Source: Deltaproteobacteria bacterium
Lineage (GTDB): Bacteria > UBA10199 > JADGCS01
Assembly: GCA_024233595.1 (NCBI GenBank)
Contig: JACKPK010000007.1
Location: 1 to 64,000, forward strand
Length of the DNA: 64,000 nucleotides
Direction: 5' to 3'
The translations under genes and the position numbers were made by a program. Of the stretch, positions 53,730-63,016 are shown piece after piece. The notes under the pieces were generated by a model that was not told where the DNA came from, ran no database searches, and saw only the letters and a program-made list of their open reading frames with translations. The number at the start of each line of letters is the position of its first letter. The stretch's first letter is position 1.

Positions 53730-53741
53730 TCGTCTGCATCA

Positions 53742-54509
53742 ATGAGATCTTCATTTAAAAATTTAAAATCTTCGATCAAAGCCTCCCTCACCAAGGGGGG
53801 CTTTGTTGTTTTGGATGGCTTAAAGCGCGCGCGAGGATTCACTTTGCTCGAAGTGCTGATTTCTCTTGGGATCATCGCGGGGGCTTATCTTTTGGTTTTA
53901 AGCTCGCTTGGAGGTAGCGGAAACGAATTGCGCCGAACAGCGCAGCACATGATCCAAATCATTCGCTATTCTTACGAGCAAGCCGCGCTTAATTACTCTT
54001 ACTATCGTTTGGTTTTTGATTTTGAAGAACAAAAGTACTTTGTCGAATTTTCAAGCGAGCCTTTTTTTATTGTAAAAGAAGATGACAAGGCGGAACTGAT
54101 TCGCAAAGAAAACGAAGAGCGTAATCAAGAAGATGATTTGGGTTTTGATTCGACAGTCACCAATGATGAAGATGAGGTGATCTATGTCGAGGAAGAGGCT
54201 GCAGAAGCCGCTGGTCAGGGCAATTTTGAAGAAAGCGAAGATGATTTTTTAGAGATTTTTGAACTGCCAGAAAATATTCAAATAAGAGACATTTACGTGG
54301 CGCACCAAAACGCACCGCTTTCGGAAGGCAAAGCCTATTTGTATTTTTTCCCCAGAGGCCAAACAGAATTTACTGTGATTCATTTAAGTGATGAAGATGG
54401 CGAAAACATTTTGGCTTTGGTGGTGAACCCGCTCACGGCTTCGGTGCAGGTATTTGATAAAGAGCAAGACTACGAAGAGTTATTGGAAGCACAAGAGAAT
54501 GAAAAATAA
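53742..54509 (+). CDS. gspH: Minor pseudopilin GspH
   Basis: The 255-residue protein has an unusually long basic pre-leader (about 30 residues) before RGFTLLEVLISLGIIAGAY, then the periplasmic domain. Between about 120 and 165 there is a strongly acidic insertion (NEERNQEDDLGFDS, EEEAAEAAGQGNFEESEDD) that makes it longer than typical GspH (about 170). An internal start could shorten the leader: ATG 53742 is the only one before it in frame. It overlaps gspI by 11 bp. The identity rests on position and the pilin leader. Confidence 0.75.
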   Translation: MRSSFKNLKSSIKASLTKGGFVVLDGLKRARGFTLLEVLISLGIIAGAYLLVLSSLGGSGNELRRTAQHMIQIIRYSYEQAALNYSYYRLVFDFEEQKYFVEFSSEPFFIVKEDDKAELIRKENEERNQEDDLGFDSTVTNDEDEVIYVEEEAAEAAGQGNFEESEDDFLEIFELPENIQIRDIYVAHQNAPLSEGKAYLYFFPRGQTEFTVIHLSDEDGENILALVVNPLTASVQVFDKEQDYEELLEAQENEK

Positions 54510-55023
54510 AAAACCATTCAAGCGCTCATTTTGGAGAGTTGGTTTTTTAAAAAACCAACAGGGCTTTACGTTGATCGAAATCCTCATGGCAGTTGGGATT
54601 TTAGCCACGGCGGCTATTTCGCTAATGGGTGTGGTGACTGATTCTGCCGACATGGGTGCCAAAGACGAAAAACGTCTGGCCGTGACCATGCTGGCTGGCA
54701 ATAAAATGATCGAACTCGAAAATGAATTCCAAGAAGACATTGCGCGCGGAAAATTTCCTGACGAAGCCGAAGTAGCTGGGCGTTTTGAAGAACCTTACGA
54801 CCAATACGCGTGGGCGTATTCCGTTAAAAAAGTTGAGATCCCGGTCATGGAAGGCAATGATTCTGAAAAGTCAGCCGCGGCATCAGGCGCTGTCAAAAAC
54901 ATCATGAAAAAACTTTCTGAATCTGTGCGAGAGCTTAAAGTCACTGTCACTTGGGGTGAGGACGACGAAGGCAAGCCTTTAGAGAGCTTTGAATTAACCA
55001 CTCATTTGGTGAACACGCCATGA
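54499..55023 (+). CDS. gspI: Minor pseudopilin GspI
   Basis: The start is at ATG 54499 (MKNKKPFKRSFWR), inside the last codons of gspH. The leader is LKNQQG then FTLIEILMAVGILATAAISL, with Glu at +5. The 174-residue product ends in a beta-rich segment (SVRELKVTVTWGEDDEGKPL) like GspI. An Ala/Ser/Glu insertion (EGNDSEKSAAASGAVKNIMK) lies before it. It overlaps gspJ by 4 bp (ATGA). Confidence 0.88.
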   Translation: MKNKKPFKRSFWRVGFLKNQQGFTLIEILMAVGILATAAISLMGVVTDSADMGAKDEKRLAVTMLAGNKMIELENEFQEDIARGKFPDEAEVAGRFEEPYDQYAWAYSVKKVEIPVMEGNDSEKSAAASGAVKNIMKKLSESVRELKVTVTWGEDDEGKPLESFELTTHLVNTP

Positions 55024-55715
55024 AGATCTTCAGGAACATAAGCAAGCGTGGTGGTGAAGGTGGGTTCACGCTTTTGGAAATTCTCATTGCCATAGGTGTG
55101 TTGGCAGCCATGACCTTGACCATGTCGAGCATCATGACGGGGATTGTTGAACAAAAAAACAAGGCGCGAGACCGCGCTAATTTAAATCATTCGGTACAAA
55201 TGACCATGGCCAAAATATCAGATGACCTGCGTTTGGCTTTTGTGGCTGATAAAAAATTCTTTGGTCAGGATAACTACTATCTATCGGGTTTTAAGGGCAC
55301 GTCTTCGAGCATAAATTTTTCGACCATGAGCCATGTGCATTTTTTAAAAAATAAAAAAGAAACTGATCAGGTGCATGTGGGTTATTTTTTAAAGAAGAAC
55401 GAGCAAGGCAATATGGATTTGATGCGGCGTGAAACAGATCACTTGGTTGATGATCTGGAAGAAGGCGGCAAAGCCTTTGTGTTATTGCCTAATGTAAAAG
55501 ATGTGTCTTTTGAATATTATGATTCCAACAAAAAGGATTGGCAGCAAAGTTGGGACACAGAATCGGTGTCTAATTTGGGGCGTTTGCCACAAATGGTGAA
55601 AGTGACCTTGGTTGTGCTGGGTGCTTTTGAATCTGCTGCTTCCGATGAACGCAAAGAAAAAACTTACCAGTGGTTGGTGGATTTGCCTTTGTACAATAAT
55701 AAGATTTTGTTTTAG
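55020..55715 (+). CDS. gspJ: Minor pseudopilin GspJ
   Basis: The 231-residue protein opens with KRGGEGG then FTLLEILIAIGVLAAMTLTM, with Glu at +5. The periplasmic domain has the GspJ traits MTMAKISDDLRLAF and VKDVSFEYYDSNKKDWQQSW, where the latter is the usual FxYYDxxxxW-like stretch. It starts within the last codon of gspI and lies 6 bp before gspK. It would form the GspH-I-J-K tip of the pseudopilus. Confidence 0.92.
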   Translation: MKIFRNISKRGGEGGFTLLEILIAIGVLAAMTLTMSSIMTGIVEQKNKARDRANLNHSVQMTMAKISDDLRLAFVADKKFFGQDNYYLSGFKGTSSSINFSTMSHVHFLKNKKETDQVHVGYFLKKNEQGNMDLMRRETDHLVDDLEEGGKAFVLLPNVKDVSFEYYDSNKKDWQQSWDTESVSNLGRLPQMVKVTLVVLGAFESAASDERKEKTYQWLVDLPLYNNKILF

Positions 55716-55721
55716 AAAACT

Positions 55722-56990
55722 ATGTTGCGACTTTTAAAAAATCAGCGCGGCGTTGCCTTCATCTTGGTCATAGCGACCATCGCGTTTATCACTCCGGTGG
55801 TGTTGGATTTCTTTTTGGATTCGCAACGGCGTGTGCAGGTCACGCGTAATCATCAAAAGCGCTTGCAGGCCTATTATTTGTCAAAATCAGCGGTCAATTT
55901 TTCAAAACTCATTTTATATTACAACAAAGAAGTTGATTCTGCTCTTTCTAAAAAAGGCGTGAGCATGGGGAGCTTGGGGTACGAACCATTGTATAAAATG
56001 ATCCCTTTGGACACCGAGCTGCTGCGTGCCATGGTTGATCTGCAAGGCATTGATCCCGCTGACTTGGCGGGCGAAGGCGCAGATGAAGAGTCGCAAGAAA
56101 TGATGGAGAACGCTCAGAATTCTGTGAGTCAACTGAAGCAAGATGATCTTAAAAACTTTTTGAATTTTCCGGGAAATTTTCGATCAGAAATTTCAGAGGA
56201 GCAAGCCAAATACGCTATCAACGCGGTTTCCAAAATGACCACCGCTTCCGAAAGTTTTGAGATTCATAAAAAAGTATTGCTCTCCATTTTAAAACGAAAA
56301 CTATTTCTGAATTTTTTTGAAAATCAAGATTACGACACCGTGCAGCTTGTGAACAACATTGCTGATTTTATTGATAACAACGGCGTTATTAACGATTTTG
56401 ACAAGGTGGAACGCGGCGCCGAAAGTTCTCAGTACCCACGTGAAGCCGATTACAAGGTCAAGAACGCGCCCTTGATGACTTTGTCAGAGCTGCGCTTGGT
56501 GCCAGGCATGACAGACGACATTTACGAAACGCTCAAGCCTTTTGTGAGCGTGTTTCACACCACCGATAAAATAAACATTTGCTTGGCCGATCCCACTGTT
56601 GTGGATGCTCTGATTGTTCATTACACCAATTACTCAAAATGCACCTCGCCTTTGGATGCTGAAGACGATGGCGAAGAGATTGCCAAGTTAAGAGAAGCCT
56701 CACTCATGGGGTGTCCTGACAAAACGCAGGTGGCCATGCTCTTAAACCAAGAATTGGGTTTAAAAGAGATCGATCCCAACAAAGGCCGAACAGCCGAAAC
56801 AAAATCAACGTCTTCAAAAGTGGCCGATTGCGAGATTCAGTTTGAAGATTTTCTCTCTGATAAAAACGACATCTTTCAAGTCACAACCACTGGGCAGGTC
56901 GGCGAGGTCGCTGTTAAAATGACCACGGTTTTAGACACCAGCGCTAAGAAACCAAGTCAGTGGAAGGTTCTCTACTTTCATTTGGAGTAA
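55722..56990 (+). CDS. gspK: Minor pseudopilin GspK
   Basis: The 422-residue protein has the GspK-type leader NQRG then VAFILVIATIAFITPVVLDF, where, as in GspK, Glu+5 is absent. Its large periplasmic part has a GspK alpha-domain (TLSELRLVPGMTDDIYETLK, a helix-hairpin-helix-like segment) and four cysteines (NICLADP, YSKCTSP, LMGCPDK, VADCEIQ). It caps the pseudopilus tip. A terminator-like hairpin follows its stop. Confidence 0.92.
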   Translation: MLRLLKNQRGVAFILVIATIAFITPVVLDFFLDSQRRVQVTRNHQKRLQAYYLSKSAVNFSKLILYYNKEVDSALSKKGVSMGSLGYEPLYKMIPLDTELLRAMVDLQGIDPADLAGEGADEESQEMMENAQNSVSQLKQDDLKNFLNFPGNFRSEISEEQAKYAINAVSKMTTASESFEIHKKVLLSILKRKLFLNFFENQDYDTVQLVNNIADFIDNNGVINDFDKVERGAESSQYPREADYKVKNAPLMTLSELRLVPGMTDDIYETLKPFVSVFHTTDKINICLADPTVVDALIVHYTNYSKCTSPLDAEDDGEEIAKLREASLMGCPDKTQVAMLLNQELGLKEIDPNKGRTAETKSTSSKVADCEIQFEDFLSDKNDIFQVTTTGQVGEVAVKMTTVLDTSAKKPSQWKVLYFHLE

Positions 56991-57014
56991 ACCCATTATT
57001 TTCTTTGGGTTTTT
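56989..57014 (+). terminator. Possible terminator after gspK
   Basis: AAACCCA (56989-56995) pairs with TGGGTTT (57006-57012), separated by a 10-base loop and followed by two further Ts. The hairpin overlaps the gspK stop. It could partly separate gspE-K from gspL-N expression. Confidence 0.5.
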
Positions 57015-57056
57015 GGCTGTTTCCAGTATGATTTTCACGATTTAGCTTTTTTTGTG

Positions 57057-57075
57057 AGAAGACCACAGGTCTTCT
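57057..57075 (+). promoter_or_regulatory. Perfect hairpin just before the gspL start
   Basis: AGAAGACC and GGTCTTCT form a perfect 8-bp stem with a 3-base loop (57057-57075). It ends a few bases before the GGGA ribosome binding site and the ATG at 57086. It may affect gspL translation or be a protein-binding site. Confidence 0.55.
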
Positions 57076-57085
57076 GGGAATCTTT

Positions 57086-58681
57086 ATGTCGCAACGAATT
57101 CTTGGCATTGATATCGGCACCTACTCCGTGAAGGTTTTGCTGCTGGAGCGCCGCGTGCAGGAGCTGCAAGTTTTGCAGTTTATCGAAGAAATCTTGCCGC
57201 ACACGACCCGCCAGAATCACGAAGAATTGGTTGGGCAGGCGCTGGTCAAAATTTTCACTGATCGCGATTTGCACGCTGATGTGGTGTGCATGGGTGTGCC
57301 AGGACACCTGACTTCAGCACGCGTGATCAACCTCCCCATCACCAACACCAAAAAAATAGCCGAGGTTTTGGAATTTCAATTAGAAGAGTTCGTTCCTTTT
57401 CCTGTTGAAGAGATCTTTTTTGATTACCACATGCTGTCGCAAAAAGATAACGAGTCGCAGGTGCTTTGTGTGTATCTGCAAGAAAGTTCGCTTGCCAAAT
57501 ATTTAGATCAAGCTGTGGAAGCCGGTGTGGATGCCAAGTACTTGGGAGCCGACATCATCGATCTGGTTGGTTTGTCGCAATTGTCCATGATGCCGCACGA
57601 AGGTTATTACGCTATTTTAGACGCGGGCCACACCAAAACCAATTTACTCATCATGGAAGGGCGCGAGCTGCGTTACGCCCGCACCATTGGTGTTGGTGGC
57701 TATCATTTTACGCGCGCCATTCAACGCTCTTTTAATCTCAATTACGAAAAAGCCGAGGCCCTTAAGCTTTCGCGTGGGCGGCTTTTTATTCAGCAAGACA
57801 ACTCGGATCAAATCTCGCGTTTGCTCGATAAAATCGCTGGAGAATTGGTCACGGCCATTAAGCAAACGCTCATGGGTGTGCGGCAGCAATATGGACCTAT
57901 CGATATCAAAGCGTTTTATTGTTGTGGGCAAAGCAGTAAATTGCTTGGCTTTAACGATTACTTTTCCTTCCACCTTAAAGCGAATTTTTTTGATTTAGAT
58001 TGTTTGACCTACGTGCAGCATCATTTTGATGAACCAGAAGAGCAAAACAAAGCGGTTGCTCAGGTTTTGGCAAGTGCGGTGCGCCCCATTTATTCCAATC
58101 GCTTGCCTAAAATAAATTTTCGTAAAGGCCCTTATTCTTACAAACAAGACATTCAGGTCATCACCAACGAGCTTAAATCAGTCATTGGTTTGTTTGTGTT
58201 GCTGGTGTTTTTGGGCACGGGTTATTATTTTTATGCAGATTATCATTACGAACAAAAAAGCACTGCGCTCAGAGAGCAGGTCAATTCAGTGATCAGCAAA
58301 GAGTTCCCCGAGTTAAAATCAGGATCCCGGCGCCGTAACGCGTCTATTTCGCGTTATCAAAAGGAACTCAAATCGGTCATGAAGAAATTAACGGAGCAAA
58401 CGGCTTTGGTTTCTGATCAGCATCAGGTGCTGGGATTGATCGACACCATATCCAATTCCTTGCCTAAAAAAGCAGAGGTTAATTTTGAGGTGCAAGAGTT
58501 TCATTTTGCCGGAAACCAGATTCGTTTGCAGGCCACAACCAATGACACACTCAACGTAGAGAAAATTGTGGCGTCGCTCAAAGGAGCCGAGATCTTTGAT
58601 CGTGTGGAAGCGACAGATGCTAAATTAAAACCGGGTTCCGATCGTTGGGGATTTGAAATCAAAGTGAGTTTAAAGGAGTGA
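57086..58681 (+). CDS. gspL: Type II secretion protein GspL (PilM-like)
   Basis: The 531-residue protein has a cytoplasmic actin-like domain (ILGIDIGTYSVKVLLLE, YYAILDAGHTKTNLLIMEG, IGVGGYHFTRAIQRSF) that resembles PilM. A single transmembrane helix lies near residues 366-388 (LKSVIGLFVLLVFLGTGYYF), followed by a periplasmic PilN-like domain (VDFEVQEFHF type: KAEVNFEVQEFHFAGNQIRL). GspL recruits GspE to the membrane. This N-terminal part is more PilM-like than enterobacterial GspL. The gene is 95 bp downstream of gspK and 9 bp upstream of gspM. Confidence 0.88.
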   Translation: MSQRILGIDIGTYSVKVLLLERRVQELQVLQFIEEILPHTTRQNHEELVGQALVKIFTDRDLHADVVCMGVPGHLTSARVINLPITNTKKIAEVLEFQLEEFVPFPVEEIFFDYHMLSQKDNESQVLCVYLQESSLAKYLDQAVEAGVDAKYLGADIIDLVGLSQLSMMPHEGYYAILDAGHTKTNLLIMEGRELRYARTIGVGGYHFTRAIQRSFNLNYEKAEALKLSRGRLFIQQDNSDQISRLLDKIAGELVTAIKQTLMGVRQQYGPIDIKAFYCCGQSSKLLGFNDYFSFHLKANFFDLDCLTYVQHHFDEPEEQNKAVAQVLASAVRPIYSNRLPKINFRKGPYSYKQDIQVITNELKSVIGLFVLLVFLGTGYYFYADYHYEQKSTALREQVNSVISKEFPELKSGSRRRNASISRYQKELKSVMKKLTEQTALVSDQHQVLGLIDTISNSLPKKAEVNFEVQEFHFAGNQIRLQATTNDTLNVEKIVASLKGAEIFDRVEATDAKLKPGSDRWGFEIKVSLKE

Positions 58682-58690
58682 TCATCATTC

Positions 58691-59281
58691 ATGTCGTTGC
58701 TTGATAAAATCGATATCCGAGACCGACTCAATGTCGATGACCTTTACAACACCTTTTTGGGGTTTGATCGTCGTCAGCAAACTTTGGTGTCCATTGGTGT
58801 TGTGTTTGTGGTTTTGCTTTTGTTGTTTTTGCCTTTGAGCTGTGTGAACTCAGCGCTAAACGAGCAACAGCAAAGCTACGAAGAAGAATTGCAGAGGGCA
58901 AGCGAGCTCTATGGTTTGCTCAACCAGTACGAGTCGGTGCAAAGTAAAATTGCAAAACTCAAAAAAGATTCTTCCAGTTTGGGAAGTGACCCACTCAAAC
59001 AAGTTATTTATGAAATCGCTGATCAAGTGGGGATCGAAAGGCGCGCAATCAGTCCCAGTACGATTCCTCCAAAAAATGGCGAGTTTTTTTCGGAGCTCAC
59101 AAAAGAAGTGAAGATCAAAAACATTCGTTTTGATCACCTCATGAATTTTTTAAATGGCTTGGTTCGGTTTGATAAAATACCAGTTTCGGTTCGTGTGCTC
59201 ACCATGGAGGCCGACCCTCGTCGCAAAGGCTACATGAGATCAGTTTCGCTCACGCTGGTGACAGTCAGACCCATAAGTTAA
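58691..59281 (+). CDS. gspM: Type II secretion protein GspM
   Basis: The 196-residue protein has one N-terminal transmembrane helix (residues about 34-53, VSIGVVFVVLLLLFLPLSCV) after a cytoplasmic tail, then a coiled coil (LNEQQQSYEEELQRASELYG). A periplasmic ferredoxin-like domain (VKIKNIRFDHLMNFLNGLVR to SVSLTLVTVRPIS) follows. This is the GspM/PilO topology. Identification rests on topology and on its place between gspL and gspN. Confidence 0.85.
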   Translation: MSLLDKIDIRDRLNVDDLYNTFLGFDRRQQTLVSIGVVFVVLLLLFLPLSCVNSALNEQQQSYEEELQRASELYGLLNQYESVQSKIAKLKKDSSSLGSDPLKQVIYEIADQVGIERRAISPSTIPPKNGEFFSELTKEVKIKNIRFDHLMNFLNGLVRFDKIPVSVRVLTMEADPRRKGYMRSVSLTLVTVRPIS

Positions 59282-59295
59282 GGTAAGGTTTAATT

Positions 59296-60282
59296 GTGAA
59301 GAAAACAGCACAACTTTTTTTGAATATCGTTGTTGGTATCGCTGCCTTCTTGTTTTTTTTAATTGTGCTTTTTCCTTTGGATGATGTTCTGAGCCATTAT
59401 TTAGCAACCTTAGAAGACGTGACCAAGTCGGGACCTAAATTAAGTGTCGCTGTTTCGGACATTGATGCGAGTTTATTTTTTGAATCAGAGTTCAAGGATT
59501 TTCATCTTTATCAAAACCGTAGTGAGGTGTTTTCGGCTCCTAGCATTTCTCTTGGTGTGTCTTGGTTTTCGTTGCTTGCAGGGGCGCCAAGCATACACTT
59601 TACAGCGCATTATCCCAGTGGCGAGGTTTCAGGGCAGGTGTCCTTAAATCTCCAAGATTCGGGGCGTGGCACGCAAGTGACTTTAAAATCATTAGAGCTC
59701 GATTTTGATGCGGTTCGTTTGCGTGATCTTAAATTTTTAGAGACAGTGTTTGCGAGCAAGGGTGTTCCTTTACGTTTGCGTGGCGAGATCGATGGCAACG
59801 TTTATTTGGATTTGGCTCAAGACATCAGTGATGCCGAGGGCGAGATCGCGCTCAAAATCAAAAACGCGCGCATCAACGAAATGACTTTAGACGATGTTAA
59901 GCTGCCTCCCGAAAACAAAAGCCTGATGATCCCGCGTCTTATTTTGGGACAAAAAGGCGATCCGGTGATTTTTTCCGTTGAGATCGCGGCAGGGCGTGTG
60001 AATTTCCGTGAATTCAATATCCCAGGTCCGGATCTCAAAATCGTTATTAAGGGCAATCTTATATTAGACAAACAGTTTCGCCCCAATCGCATGAGCATTG
60101 ATGGTGCTTTTGGGTTTTCTAAAAAACTAGAGAGCCAGTTCCCGCAAATTGAATTCATTGCTGGGTTTAAGCAAAAAGATGGCCTTTTCCCCTTTAAACT
60201 ATCGGGCAGCCGTGGCCAGCCTTCACTTAAAATTGGGGAGATGGAGCTTTCTAACATGTTGAATTTAAGCTCAATTTTCTAA
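59296..60282 (+). CDS. gspN: Type II secretion protein GspN
   Basis: The start follows a GTAAGGT site. The 328-residue protein has an N-terminal membrane anchor (LNIVVGIAAFLFFLIVLFPL) and a long beta-rich periplasmic part with AsmA-like features (HFTAHYPSGEVSGQVSLNL, GRVNFREFNIPGPDLKIVIK). Its C-terminus KIGEMELSNMLNLSSIF is consistent with the GspN family found in deltaproteobacterial T2SS loci. It is the last gene of the run. Confidence 0.85.
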   Translation: MKKTAQLFLNIVVGIAAFLFFLIVLFPLDDVLSHYLATLEDVTKSGPKLSVAVSDIDASLFFESEFKDFHLYQNRSEVFSAPSISLGVSWFSLLAGAPSIHFTAHYPSGEVSGQVSLNLQDSGRGTQVTLKSLELDFDAVRLRDLKFLETVFASKGVPLRLRGEIDGNVYLDLAQDISDAEGEIALKIKNARINEMTLDDVKLPPENKSLMIPRLILGQKGDPVIFSVEIAAGRVNFREFNIPGPDLKIVIKGNLILDKQFRPNRMSIDGAFGFSKKLESQFPQIEFIAGFKQKDGLFPFKLSGSRGQPSLKIGEMELSNMLNLSSIF

Positions 60283-60389
60283 TTTTACCCCGTAGATTCC
60301 TTGCGATCCTGTTTTGACAGTGAGGGCCTCTCTAAGGTAGTTGGCTGCTCCTGTTCATCAGAATGGTTTGATAACAGAACACGAGTGTT

Positions 60390-62198
60390 ATGAAAGACAT
60401 CCCCCCGCAGCAGAGACGTAATTTTAGTATCATTGCTCACATCGACCACGGCAAATCCACTTTGGCTGATCGCATCATTCAGCTCACTGGTGGATTGGAT
60501 GAACGGCAAATGAAATCACAGGTGCTTGACTCCATGGATTTGGAGCGTGAGCGTGGCATCACAATCAAAGCCGCTTCTGTTCAGCTTTATTATCAGGCTG
60601 ACGATGGCAAAACTTATCAGTTCAACCTCATTGACACTCCTGGGCACGTTGACTTCCACTACGAGGTGTCGCGCGCGTTGGCCGCTTGTGAGGGTGCCAT
60701 TTTGGTGGTGGATGCTTCTCAAGGTGTGCAGGCGCAAACATTGGCCAACGTTTACGCAGCGCTTGATCAAGATTTAGAAATTGTACCGGTTCTTAATAAA
60801 ATCGATCTTCCCAACGCCGATCCAGAACGCATCAAAATGGAAATCGAAGACATCATTGGTTTGGACACTTCAGAGGCTTTGGGATGCTCGGCCAAAACAG
60901 GCGAAGGCGTCAAAGAGGTTTTGGAACAGCTCATTCAAAAAATTCCGCCACCCACGGGTAGCGAAACCAAACCTTTAAAGGCTTTGATTTTTGATTCTTG
61001 GTTTGATGCTTACCAAGGTGTGGTCATGTTGGTTCGTCTTGTCGATGGCTCCATGAAAAAAGGCGACAGGATCAAACTCATGGGAACAGGCAAAAGCTTT
61101 GAAGTTCTTAAAGTGGGTGTTTACAGTCCTCAGCCGCTTGCTTTGGGAAAACTGGTGGCTGGCGAAGTGGGCTTTGTGATCGCGGGCATCAAAGAAATCG
61201 CAGACACAAAAATTGGTGACACCATCACTTGGGCCGATAACCCTTGCGCAGAGCCTTTAGGAGGTTTTCGCGATGTCAAACCCATGGTGTTCAGTGGCAT
61301 TTACCCGACGCAACCCAACCAGTATGAGTTTTTAAAAGAAGCGCTCGAAAAACTGGGGCTTAACGATGCCTCGTTTAGTTTTGAGCCAGAAACATCTGTG
61401 GCTTTGGGCTTTGGTTTTCGTTGTGGCTTTTTGGGTCTTTTGCACATGGAAATCATCCAAGAGCGTTTGGAGCGGGAACACGATTTAGAGCTCATCACAA
61501 CCTCGCCAACTGTGGTTTATAAAGTTGTTACAGCAAAAGGCGAAGAGATCAGCATCGACAACCCTTCTAAAATGCCAGATGCCTCCGTTATTGATCACAT
61601 CGAAGAGCCTTTTGTTCACATCAGCATTCATGTTCCCAGCGAATTTGTGGGCAATGTGATTCAATTGTGTGAGCAAAAGCGTGGCATTCAAAATAAAATT
61701 GATTACATCACCACTGATCGGGTTGTGATTCATTACGACATTCCCTTTCCTGAGATCATGTACGATTTTTATGATCGTCTTAAATCCATGACCAAAGGGT
61801 ACGCGTCTTTGGATTATGAAATCAGTGACTACCGGGCTTCTGATTTGATCAAGCTCAACATCTTGATCAATGGCGACCCTGTCGATGCCCTGTCGGTGAT
61901 TGTTCACCGTGATTTTGCGTATCACCGTGGGCGTGCCTTGGCGGAGAAGCTGCGTAAGCTGATCCCGCGGCAACAGTTCGAAGTGGCTATTCAGGCTGCC
62001 ATTGGTCAAAAGATCATCGCGCGTGAAACAGTGAAAGCCATGCGTAAAGATGTGACTGCCAAATGTTATGGTGGTGATATTTCTCGAAAAAGAAAACTTT
62101 TAGAGAGACAAAAAGAGGGTAAGAAACGTATGAAACAAGTGGGTGCTGTCGAAATCCCACAAGAAGCGTTTTTGGCAGTCCTCAAAGTGGACGATTAG
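60390..62198 (+). CDS. lepA: Elongation factor 4 (LepA)
   Basis: This ribosomal back-translocase GTPase has G1 [15 protein letters not shown]2/switch in [12 protein letters not shown]3 [13 protein letters not shown]4 NKIDLPNAD and G5 CSAKTG. The EF4-specific C-terminal domain includes [40 protein letters not shown] and the end [20 protein letters not shown]. At 602 residues it is the standard length. A weak TTGACA (60314-60319) upstream could be its -35 box. It precedes lepB, a frequent lepA-lepB arrangement. Confidence 0.97.
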   Translation: MKDIPPQQRRNFSIIAHIDHGKSTLADRIIQLTGGLDERQMKSQVLDSMDLERERGITIKAASVQLYYQADDGKTYQFNLIDTPGHVDFHYEVSRALAACEGAILVVDASQGVQAQTLANVYAALDQDLEIVPVLNKIDLPNADPERIKMEIEDIIGLDTSEALGCSAKTGEGVKEVLEQLIQKIPPPTGSETKPLKALIFDSWFDAYQGVVMLVRLVDGSMKKGDRIKLMGTGKSFEVLKVGVYSPQPLALGKLVAGEVGFVIAGIKEIADTKIGDTITWADNPCAEPLGGFRDVKPMVFSGIYPTQPNQYEFLKEALEKLGLNDASFSFEPETSVALGFGFRCGFLGLLHMEIIQERLEREHDLELITTSPTVVYKVVTAKGEEISIDNPSKMPDASVIDHIEEPFVHISIHVPSEFVGNVIQLCEQKRGIQNKIDYITTDRVVIHYDIPFPEIMYDFYDRLKSMTKGYASLDYEISDYRASDLIKLNILINGDPVDALSVIVHRDFAYHRGRALAEKLRKLIPRQQFEVAIQAAIGQKIIARETVKAMRKDVTAKCYGGDISRKRKLLERQKEGKKRMKQVGAVEIPQEAFLAVLKVDD

Positions 62199-62209
62199 TA
62201 AGGTTAACT

Positions 62210-63016
62210 ATGAAACAAACGCCACAAAAAAATATTTTTCAAACAGTTGCAGAGTATGTGCAGGCGCTTTTTGGCGCCATTATGCTCGCCATCCTCATTC
62301 GTGGTTTTGTGGTTGAGCCTTTCCGCATTCCTTCTGAGTCCATGGTGCCAACTTTGCTTGTTGGGGATCATATTTTTGTCGCGCGTTACAAATACGGTTT
62401 GCGCGCGCCTTTCACAAAATTGTGGCTTGCTGAATTTGACGATCCCGAGCGTGGGGATGTGGTGGTTTTTAATTTTCCTTTGGATGAAGATGTCGATTAC
62501 ATCAAACGTGTTGTTGGGGTTCCGGGCGATACCGTGTCCATGAAAAAGGGGCAGTTGTTTCTTAATGGCAAACCCATTTCTGAAAAACCTTTTTATGTGA
62601 CCAACACTTTAGAAGACGACCAATGCAACGCGGAACTGACGCCCGAGTCAGAACAGCTGTTGCCAGAAGATTTAAAACCCTTTCCTTATTATTTAAAACA
62701 AAAAAAGTTTAACAAGTCTTTGGAGTATTTTCCTGGTGATCAAGTCCACATGATCCAGCACTCCATAGAAGAACCCAACACCATGGAGTTTGAACGAGTG
62801 GTGCCACCGCGTCACTTCTTTGTGATGGGAGACAACCGCGATCACAGCAGTGATAGCCGGTTTTGGGATTTTGTGCCGCGCGAGAACTTAAAAGGCAAAG
62901 CGGTATTCATTTGGTTGTCGCTCGACAACGAGAAAAAATCCTGCGCTTACAACTTTTATGATCCTGGTATCTTCCCCAATATCCGCTGGAGTCGTTTTGG
63001 GCGCGAGATCATCTAA
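62210..63016 (+). CDS. lepB: Signal peptidase I
   Basis: The 268-residue inner-membrane peptidase removes Sec signal peptides. It has one N-terminal transmembrane helix (FGAIMLAILIRGFVV), the nucleophile in FRIPSESMVPTLLVGD (Ser44), the general base in DYIKRVVGVPGDTV (Lys99) and the box E motif VMGDNRDHSSDSRFWDFVP. The catalytic Ser-Lys dyad is complete. It lies 11 bp after lepA and overlaps the next lepB-like gene by one base (TAATG). Confidence 0.96.
   Translation: MKQTPQKNIFQTVAEYVQALFGAIMLAILIRGFVVEPFRIPSESMVPTLLVGDHIFVARYKYGLRAPFTKLWLAEFDDPERGDVVVFNFPLDEDVDYIKRVVGVPGDTVSMKKGQLFLNGKPISEKPFYVTNTLEDDQCNAELTPESEQLLPEDLKPFPYYLKQKKFNKSLEYFPGDQVHMIQHSIEEPNTMEFERVVPPRHFFVMGDNRDHSSDSRFWDFVPRENLKGKAVFIWLSLDNEKKSCAYNFYDPGIFPNIRWSRFGREII

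Noticed and set aside
60314..60342. TTGACA upstream of lepA as a promoter
   Set aside because: The hexamer is perfect, but the -10 candidate at 17 bp is GTAGTT, so the pair is too weak to list.
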